Positions 48,613 through 55,425 of a DNA stretch of 64,000 nt are shown here, one piece after another. Location of the stretch: the IMG/VR virus record IMGVR_UViG_3300010368_000009, positions 37,447-101,446 of that record; one strand, given 5' to 3'. A program made the translations under genes and the position numbers. Source of the DNA: a virus. Below the pieces are notes generated by a model. It saw nothing but the letters and a program-made list of their open reading frames with translations. It did no database searches and was not told where the DNA came from. The stretch's first letter is position 1. Each line of letters begins with the position of its first letter.

Positions 48613-49389
48613 TTAAGCGACTTTCTTGGTATTCCAGCGCTTGTGTTGTGCAGCGGAACGCGATGCTGACAGTGCTGGTGGAACCGATGGATAATCATCT
48701 GGTAGGTTCCACTTTTCCTTATATTCCGCAAAGGTCATCGAGTGGCGGGACTTCAGCCAGCGCGTCAACGTTTTGACGGATTGACCATCTTCCAGACAAA
48801 TCAGATGATCGGGCTGGATGGTTGCTTCAACCGAAGTAATGCCTTCAGGTGGGGTTTGACCATTCCAGAGTGAGCTTGGACTGTCGCTTTCCGATGGCGC
48901 GGCATCACCCGTGTCTTCAGAAGGCGTGGTCACTGCGGTGCTACCGGCTTTGCGACCAAGGCCATAGGTCTTGGCGAGCTTCGACCGGCTCTTCGAATAC
49001 TTGCTGCATACCATAGGGTAATCGCTTGGAAGATTGAACTTCGCGATATATTCAGCAGGAGTAAGCCCATTGGTGGACAGATGACGTTTCAACATCTTGT
49101 ACTTATTGCCATCGACCAGAGAGATAATACCATCCTTGAAGACAGTAGCCTCAACGATTGCTGCCGGGGTGCTCATGTCTTGTGTGGCGAAGACAGAATG
49201 CACGACCGCATCAACCACGGTCAGGCGTGGTGATTCGAACAGAATATTCGTGGCCGATGTGATGCGAGAAAGCACATCGTCAAGGCTCTCGATTGGAACT
49301 TCATTGCGACCAAGATAGGTGGCGACGATATTACCCACGATGCCAGCACGGACAGCAGTGGATACAGAGGTTTCGGGAGTAGTGTTCAT
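48613..49389 (-). CDS. Tandem MucR/Ros-family regulator, 258 aa
   Basis: Two MucR-like units are fused. The first includes an N-terminal AGIVGNIVATYLGRNEVP segment, LVDGNKYKMLKRHLSTNGLT, PAEYIAKFNLPSDYP and YGLGRKAG. The second has LICLEDGQSVKTLTRWLKSR, TFAEYKEKWNLPDDYPSVPP and HKRWNTKK. Normal MucR/Ros proteins have one such unit in about 140 residues. The second unit keeps the CLEDG variant of the zinc site; the first has SLVDG and lacks the cysteine. Start 49389 follows AAGGA. A perfect promoter and a 12-bp tandem repeat lie upstream. MucR proteins are alphaproteobacterial global regulators, so this gene suggests the host and a means of rewiring it. Confidence 0.88.
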   Translation of the reverse strand: MNTTPETSVSTAVRAGIVGNIVATYLGRNEVPIESLDDVLSRITSATNILFESPRLTVVDAVVHSVFATQDMSTPAAIVEATVFKDGIISLVDGNKYKMLKRHLSTNGLTPAEYIAKFNLPSDYPMVCSKYSKSRSKLAKTYGLGRKAGSTAVTTPSEDTGDAAPSESDSPSSLWNGQTPPEGITSVEATIQPDHLICLEDGQSVKTLTRWLKSRHSMTFAEYKEKWNLPDDYPSVPPALSASRSAAQHKRWNTKKVA

Positions 49390-49416
49390 GTCGGTGTTTC
49401 CTTGTAGCCGATCTAT

Positions 49417-49440
49417 GTTCAAACACGCGTTCAAACACGC
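49417..49440. repeat. Tandem 12-bp repeat in the MucR-like gene leader
   Basis: GTTCAAACACGC occurs twice head to tail (49417-49428 and 49429-49440), between the predicted start of transcription and the gene. It could be an operator for autoregulation. Confidence 0.7.
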
Positions 49441-49461
49441 ATGCGTCTTTCGATGGATTGA

Positions 49462-49490
49462 AATATACGGAACACTTCTCTTACTGTCAA
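49462..49490 (-). promoter_or_regulatory. Promoter of the MucR-like gene
   Basis: On the minus strand TTGACA (49485-49490) and TATATT (49462-49467) are separated by exactly 17 bases. Confidence 0.75.
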
Positions 49491-49564
49491 CACTAATCGT
49501 TGTTTTTTATTCCATCAACATTTCAGTTAATGGTTAACGTTATAAAAAACAACGACTTAGCGTG

Positions 49565-52500
49565 CTACAATTTTATGTTCAAACGGCTATCTGTGAGCGA
49601 ATCCACGATTTCAATCTCATTAGTTGATGCAGATGGAAGGAATAATTCATCTGGTTCAGCGCGGATTTGGAACAGTTTACCGAAAGATTCACCTGATACC
49701 GATACTGGTACTACCGATTGTATGACTGTGGCTAACTTCGTGTGGATGTAAGAGCACAATTCGGTGTAGTAGAATTTTTCACCGAAATCCCAAAGCGAAA
49801 TATCAAAGTATTCGTCAATCGCCTGTAGTACACGGATTTTCAAATCGTTGTCTGGTATCGAGGAACCGGGTGTTCGGATCACGAGAAATTTGGCACGAAG
49901 TTCGGATGATGCGGTTGAACCGAACAACATCTTATATCTAGCTGGATGCCACACAATTGCGTCTGATAGCATTTTGAAATTTTCGAATGCTTGGTATTGT
50001 GTGCGAATTTGATTTGATGTTGGTGGAGTTGGTTCAACCCCGCCTTCAGCAATCCATGTTCTCATGCTTGTATCAAATGCCTTGGTTAGAACAAACGTAT
50101 CAATGATGTTTGTCGCAGCCGGGTCAATGCGATGATCTTCTGACGTATAATGATGCCAACGGAATTGAATACCGGATCGACCAATCGCTTTCTTATAAAG
50201 AGTTTGATCAGCAGCAGCTGCCCATGTTGTGTCACCGGCAATCAACCATGAATCGTTCGGTTGATCATAATGAATATCACCTACTGTGGAATCGCTGGTA
50301 ACCGTATCGCCCGCATGGAAGATGTAATTACTTGAATGGAATGTTCCACGAGGAATTGATGTTTTTGAAATTGGTTCCCATACATCGAAACCGTTTTCGA
50401 CGATCTTTCTCCATAGAACCAAATCTGATTTATCATCAGCTATAACGAAATTACCAAAACCGAATGGATCATCAATCGCACCATTCAGGTCTTCATCAAC
50501 ATTCGTCAATCTGATTCCACGTACATTAGAATAACCATCCGAATGACGTAAACGATCATGAGCCAAATAGGTCTTAGGGGTGGTGATGTATCTTGCCGGT
50601 ACACTATAAGCTGACCGGGTAATGTAATCATACCCTACGTTCAATGAACCAGTGACCGTGAAATTGGTGATGATGACTTTTTCACCACCAGATAAAGGTG
50701 ATGATAGAATGACATCATCAATACCATCATCATAAGCGAACGAATGTTGATACGCACCATTGACCCAAACCATTGTTCTCAGGGTGGATGCATTGTGTGC
50801 ATCGGTTGGTGGTTCGAAGTTGGTTTGTCCTACTGTGCCCGTGTATTCCACTTCATGGATTTTGAACAGGTCATCAAAGACGAGTGCTCGAATATGGATT
50901 TTTGCATCCACAGCCGGTGCTGTGTCGAAATCAATCTCATACGAATTTTCAACGGACGTATCCAAGGTGTAATTAGTAACTCGATCACCATTAACAAAAA
51001 CCATAACATATGAAGTTGACATACGTAAAGGATATTCTATAGTTGAACCATCACCAACATAGTTGAAAGATGTGAATGCTGGTGCTCCACCGTGTAGGTA
51101 ATTGATGCTTAACGCTTGTCCATCACCCGGTGTAGTTTGGTATTTGATTCTCGAATCAGAAACTTCATCATAGATGCTGTACTCTTCATATGGCTGAAGT
51201 AGTTTGGTTGCTTTGAATGCAAACGTGTTATCGGTACGAATATTGTTTCTAGATAAAGCATACACCGGTGTATTACCATCAGCAGTGTAATCTTTACGGA
51301 GTGGGGTTGCATATGTTTTACGTGGATCGAACACGACTGTTATGTTCTGACCATTAGTGGGTGCTGTATCAAATGTGAGAACGGGTTTGCCTGTTCCAGT
51401 CACAATAGACCAATCAGATCGCGCCGTTGGAACATTATCAACTAAGAAGAAAATAACGGTTTCATCAACCCGATCAACATTAAGATCGAATGCTGTAGTG
51501 GTTCCATCACCCGTGATCAATATTTTGCCAGCGAGTGGATCAGTTCCAACAGAAGATTTGACGCCACGACGCGGAAGACTGTTTCTGTCCTCATTGGTTT
51601 CTAATAGGATAACAGAGTCCCGAAGCTTCTTACCAGTCTTGTCATCAACAATCGCGCGATCATTAACGTGAATGAATTCAACCTCTTTCTCTGATTCAAA
51701 GTTAATCGAAACTCCACGATCAGTAAGGGTCCATTCGTCTTCACCATTGCTGCCAACACGATATTCTAATTTGATCAACCAACTGGTATCACGAGATGTG
51801 CCTGTCTTATCGCCTTGATATGTGAAGGCAAAATCACCAGAAACATCGATGTCTTCATTATTGATAACATCCCATGTGACATTAATGGCGTTCCATCGAA
51901 TACCAAAGGTGCGTCTTAGGAGTAATCGTTCGGATATTTTTGATTTCTCATCTTCAGTAAAGACGCGTTTCAATGGTGGAAGGATATGTGTGATGCGTGA
52001 GGAAACGAAACCAACTTTTCTTTTCAATAGAATAGAATTATTAGTTGTTCCGTCTGTTCCAGATACGACATAATCAACACGGGAATCTGATCCATCTTCA
52101 AAGAATAGAATAGAATTTGGAACTATTTTATCAAGATCACCACTAGTAGTGGGTGTATCAATCTTACCCAAGCTTCGATTATTGGCTTCAGATGTTACAG
52201 TGAAGGTGGTATTTGGGATGGCAAACTTTGGATACCCATCATAATACAGGATTTGTTTATCTTCTTTTTTGATAAGCGGTGAAATACTTTCGGCGATAAA
52301 CGTACCGATGCTCTTGATAGAACTATCATAGACGGCTCTAATACTGGATGATGTGACTTCTTTAAAGATACGACCATCTGTACCAAAGGCGTTGATATTA
52401 TTATATGTACCGGATGGATCACGTAAAGGCACACTCTTCCCGTGGCCCGAGAAGGTTCTATTAACTGACTTCACTTTAATGATAGATGCATCGCTATATG

Positions 52501-53815
52501 GGTAGCTGTTGTAATCTTCACCGGTGACCATGCGGTTTTGAGTGTAGAACACCTTGTTCGCTCTGGTTCTGATATCCTCGTTGGTTTCGGCCTTGGCGGC
52601 ATTGGATACATTAGAGACGAGCGATAGCGTCAGTGTGAGATTATAGACTTCACCGTTTGATACATATGGGATGGTGATGTTTTTGTTTTGGATGTCCGTT
52701 GTTCTGATAACCGGCGCAGCTGAAGATGATGTTCTATACCAAATTCTGAATATGCCGGTTGGGATGGTTCCGAATTTACCATCACCGAATTTAATGCTGA
52801 CCTGATCATTGTTTCTGGTGATCACTTCAAACACGGTCGAATTCGCGATTGATGGATGGTAGGCGAGACTTTCATTCAATACGGATTGAACCTGTGTCCA
52901 TTTCTCAATCACGTCACCGGTTTCATTGATACGAGTAACAAATATATCGGTATCATTGACGTTGTTCACGTTGATATCAACGGAACGCATTGGCACTGAA
53001 TCCGTGAAGGTCGCATCCGTGAAATTTATCGTCCCTTGTTTGAACGGCAAGAAGAAACCATTACCGATTGAACCGGTTCCCTTCCCATCAGCACGATACA
53101 GGATATGGAATGAATTCAATCTGTCCGGTGACATCTCATCATAAACCCCGGTGGATTCGTTTAAGAGAATGTTGTTGATTTCAAACGGGAGTGCTCCGGC
53201 TGATGTCGGGGTTGAAAAATTATAAACCCCGGTTGATGGTGATGGGGAATTCAATCGATACAGGTTGATATCATCTGTAGTTGTCTTGTATCTGCGAAGC
53301 GGTGTTCCCCATTTGGTTCTGGATGATAACGCAGTATTCATGACGATGAGCCATTTATCGAACCAGTCTTGGTCCGATGTATCATTCCATTTGATGGTTC
53401 CTGAAATTGGATTGTCATCCAAATCTAATAACCGCTGGGTGGTTCGTATGGATGTGACCTTCAGTTCACCACTGGCCGCTTGTATTCTATTAACTTTGTA
53501 TGCAATGTTATATGCAAGACGTAAAAGACTATCTCGTCTTTCAGCAGTTGTTAGAAAGTTTTCACGAGTATTAAGGTCAATACGATATGACAATGATTGT
53601 GCGAAGTAAGTTAAGATGTCGAGCTTGATAATAAACTCTGAAGAACCAGTCCAGTCGTTGAATTCATCCGGGTATGTCACCTTGATATATTCTAGGATGG
53701 CGTCACGAAGTGCGTGTTGATCATATGCCGTGAAGTCAATATTACTAAGGGCTTCGTAAATACGACGCCAATCTTCGGCAACAAATAATGTGTTTTGGCG
53801 GGAAATACTCGTCAC
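49565..53815 (-). CDS. 6: Baseplate wedge protein, gp6-like, 1416 aa
   Basis: The N-terminus has the gp6 pattern (DFTAYDQHALRDAILEYIKV, DWTGSSEFIIKLDILTYFAQ), followed by a baseplate J-like domain containing VSIKFGDGKFGTIPTGIFRI and YTQNRMVTGEDYNSYP near residue 430. T4 gp6 has 660 residues; here about 700 more residues of beta-rich domains follow, and the helical C-terminus returns near residue 1270 (AFENFKMLSDAIVWHPARYK). It is the last gene of the baseplate run. gp6 joins wedges into the ring around the hub. The extension may replace other wedge proteins. Confidence 0.87.
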   Translation of the reverse strand: MTSISRQNTLFVAEDWRRIYEALSNIDFTAYDQHALRDAILEYIKVTYPDEFNDWTGSSEFIIKLDILTYFAQSLSYRIDLNTRENFLTTAERRDSLLRLAYNIAYKVNRIQAASGELKVTSIRTTQRLLDLDDNPISGTIKWNDTSDQDWFDKWLIVMNTALSSRTKWGTPLRRYKTTTDDINLYRLNSPSPSTGVYNFSTPTSAGALPFEINNILLNESTGVYDEMSPDRLNSFHILYRADGKGTGSIGNGFFLPFKQGTINFTDATFTDSVPMRSVDINVNNVNDTDIFVTRINETGDVIEKWTQVQSVLNESLAYHPSIANSTVFEVITRNNDQVSIKFGDGKFGTIPTGIFRIWYRTSSSAAPVIRTTDIQNKNITIPYVSNGEVYNLTLTLSLVSNVSNAAKAETNEDIRTRANKVFYTQNRMVTGEDYNSYPYSDASIIKVKSVNRTFSGHGKSVPLRDPSGTYNNINAFGTDGRIFKEVTSSSIRAVYDSSIKSIGTFIAESISPLIKKEDKQILYYDGYPKFAIPNTTFTVTSEANNRSLGKIDTPTTSGDLDKIVPNSILFFEDGSDSRVDYVVSGTDGTTNNSILLKRKVGFVSSRITHILPPLKRVFTEDEKSKISERLLLRRTFGIRWNAINVTWDVINNEDIDVSGDFAFTYQGDKTGTSRDTSWLIKLEYRVGSNGEDEWTLTDRGVSINFESEKEVEFIHVNDRAIVDDKTGKKLRDSVILLETNEDRNSLPRRGVKSSVGTDPLAGKILITGDGTTTAFDLNVDRVDETVIFFLVDNVPTARSDWSIVTGTGKPVLTFDTAPTNGQNITVVFDPRKTYATPLRKDYTADGNTPVYALSRNNIRTDNTFAFKATKLLQPYEEYSIYDEVSDSRIKYQTTPGDGQALSINYLHGGAPAFTSFNYVGDGSTIEYPLRMSTSYVMVFVNGDRVTNYTLDTSVENSYEIDFDTAPAVDAKIHIRALVFDDLFKIHEVEYTGTVGQTNFEPPTDAHNASTLRTMVWVNGAYQHSFAYDDGIDDVILSSPLSGGEKVIITNFTVTGSLNVGYDYITRSAYSVPARYITTPKTYLAHDRLRHSDGYSNVRGIRLTNVDEDLNGAIDDPFGFGNFVIADDKSDLVLWRKIVENGFDVWEPISKTSIPRGTFHSSNYIFHAGDTVTSDSTVGDIHYDQPNDSWLIAGDTTWAAAADQTLYKKAIGRSGIQFRWHHYTSEDHRIDPAATNIIDTFVLTKAFDTSMRTWIAEGGVEPTPPTSNQIRTQYQAFENFKMLSDAIVWHPARYKMLFGSTASSELRAKFLVIRTPGSSIPDNDLKIRVLQAIDEYFDISLWDFGEKFYYTELCSYIHTKLATVIQSVVPVSVSGESFGKLFQIRAEPDELFLPSASTNEIEIVDSLTDSRLNIKL

Positions 53816-53816
53816 C

Positions 53817-54089
53817 TTAATTCTCCATTACAATTTCTATATTGTGTTCTTTATTTAATTTGAGAAATTCGATTAGGTGAACCGAGTCCTGCAAAAATAT
53901 TTTCACTGATTCCGCAATGAGTGGTTTACAATCCTCATCGACGGGACCATATTGTATTTGTTCGTTGAATCTCTTAACGAATATGAACGGTTGGCCGTCG
54001 CGATTTACTAGTGCGGATGTGCCCGGAACCATTTCCTTAACCCATGATGTATCATGCGACGGGGATATAATGCGTCGTGATTTGATCAT
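53817..54089 (-). CDS. Small baseplate-region protein, 90 aa
   Basis: The product (PGTSALVNRDGQPFIFVKRF near the middle, helical C-terminus) lies between the gp25- and gp6-like genes, touching both. Its start overlaps the gp25 stop by one base. The position suggests a wedge component or assembly factor, but no family is recognised. Confidence 0.65.
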   Translation of the reverse strand: MIKSRRIISPSHDTSWVKEMVPGTSALVNRDGQPFIFVKRFNEQIQYGPVDEDCKPLIAESVKIFLQDSVHLIEFLKLNKEHNIEIVMEN

Positions 54090-54451
54090 CAGCTAATACT
54101 CTGTTCATTTATAAAGAAGTCAAACAAGTCTTCGACGCCGAGTTCAACATAGTAAAGCCGTGCTTTGATGGTTATACTATGGTTGTCACTGGTCATTTCG
54201 AACGATTTTAACTCAACACGGGGATCGTAGTTAATTACAGCACGAACGTCATTTTCTATCGTTTGTTTTGTGTAATTGTTCAACGGTTGTCCTATAATCT
54301 CTTTGAGACGAGTCCCAAACCGTGGAACCCCACGAACCTCGCCTTTTTGAATAGATAGATGATTACGAAGGTCTTGTTTAACCAATTCAATATCCGTCAA
54401 TCGCGTATCGATTGAACCAGATGCGGTTGAAAATCCTTTATACAGTGCCAT
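54089..54451 (-). CDS. 25: Baseplate wedge protein, gp25-like, 120 aa
   Basis: The start MALYKGFST at 54451 leads into a typical gp25 sequence: DIELVKQDLRNHLSIQKGEV, GVPRFGTRLKEIIGQPLNN and AVINYDPRVELKSFEM. The length matches T4 gp25 (132 residues). gp25 staples wedge proteins to the sheath initiation site. A CATAAATA late promoter lies about 20 bases upstream. Confidence 0.9.
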   Translation of the reverse strand: MALYKGFSTASGSIDTRLTDIELVKQDLRNHLSIQKGEVRGVPRFGTRLKEIIGQPLNNYTKQTIENDVRAVINYDPRVELKSFEMTSDNHSITIKARLYYVELGVEDLFDFFINEQSIS

Positions 54452-54470
54452 ACATAAACGCCCTTTATGA

Positions 54471-54478
54471 TATTTATG
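54471..54478 (-). promoter_or_regulatory. Late-type promoter of the gp25-gp6 operon
   Basis: CATAAATA on the minus strand lies 20 bases before the gp25-like start codon. Confidence 0.65.
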
Positions 54479-54497
54479 ACCAAAACGAGGTATACTA

Positions 54498-55310
54498 ATG
54501 GTAAATAAAAATAAAAACAAATCGGCCTATTCATTGGTTGAAGAAGTTGCTGCAATTATCAAATTCCAATTTATGGAAGATGAAGAATCTAAAAGCATTC
54601 TATTTGCTCAATATTCTAATTTGGTTCATATGCATGCTCATAGGATTTATGGCAAATCAATGAAATCATCTATCACCTTTAATGATCTTGTATCTGAAGG
54701 GTTCATCGGTCTATTGGTCGCCATGAAAAAACATAATGTATTTCGTTGTGACAAAATGTACCCAACCGCTAATTTCTATATTATCGAAAATATCAACTGT
54801 TACGTGATGGACGCCATGTCTATGACCCGTAATCTTTCTACAAATTCAAATGGTAGAAAGATGTTCCATAGATATGGAAAAACCCTAAATCAGTTAGGAT
54901 TTGAACCGCCCCTAAATATTCCACAAATTGAGGCGATGTCAGTTGAATTGTCTGTACCGGTGCGTGATATAGAGTTTATGGAATCCGTTTATGCAAACAA
55001 ATCAGTGTCTACCACTGATGATAGTATTATGAATCTCAGATCAGATCATGATCATGAAACCGTTGAGGATGATCTTGATAGTGTTCGCCTTATGTCACTA
55101 ATCAAAAACAAATACTTGCATAGATTGTCCGAAAAAGAACAAGACATTGCTAAACGCCGAATTCTCACAGATGATGCTGAGAACGCAAAGAAGATTGCTG
55201 ATGAATATGGAGTATCAACTTCATCCATCTACCAATTGGAAAAAAGAGTGAGCCAAAAACTTATATCAATGGCTCAAGAAGAAATGAAAATTAATATCAA
55301 GGCGGCATAG
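54498..55310 (+). CDS. Sigma-70 family factor, RpoH-like, 270 aa
   Basis: Region 2 is visible near residues 35-100 (FAQYSNLVHMHAHRIYGK, FNDLVSEGFIGLLVAMKKH). Region 4 is near residues 205-262 (LSEKEQDIAKRRIL, then KKIADEYGVSTSSIYQLEKR). The overall layout and length are like RpoH-type alternative sigma factors rather than T4 gp55, which lacks a proper region 4. It is a plus-strand gene inserted into the minus-strand baseplate cluster, with GAGG upstream. With the gp55-like gene at 61.7 kb, the window encodes two sigma factors. Confidence 0.87.
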   Translation: MVNKNKNKSAYSLVEEVAAIIKFQFMEDEESKSILFAQYSNLVHMHAHRIYGKSMKSSITFNDLVSEGFIGLLVAMKKHNVFRCDKMYPTANFYIIENINCYVMDAMSMTRNLSTNSNGRKMFHRYGKTLNQLGFEPPLNIPQIEAMSVELSVPVRDIEFMESVYANKSVSTTDDSIMNLRSDHDHETVEDDLDSVRLMSLIKNKYLHRLSEKEQDIAKRRILTDDAENAKKIADEYGVSTSSIYQLEKRVSQKLISMAQEEMKINIKAA

Positions 55311-55311
55311 A

Positions 55312-55425
55312 ATGAATAAACTTATTGAAACAATAGTGTTCAAACTAAACTATTATGGTGGATATATTATTAGCGCTATACTAGTGGTGGGTGTAATATA
55401 TTTAAATGTAACTGTTGGTTGCTAA
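55312..55425 (+). CDS. Single-span membrane peptide, 37 aa
   Basis: ATG 55312 is one base after the sigma-factor stop. Residues 15-35 (YGGYIISAILVVGVIYLNVTV) form one membrane span. The stop abuts the stop of the convergent gp5-like gene. The function is unknown. Confidence 0.5.
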   Translation: MNKLIETIVFKLNYYGGYIISAILVVGVIYLNVTVGC

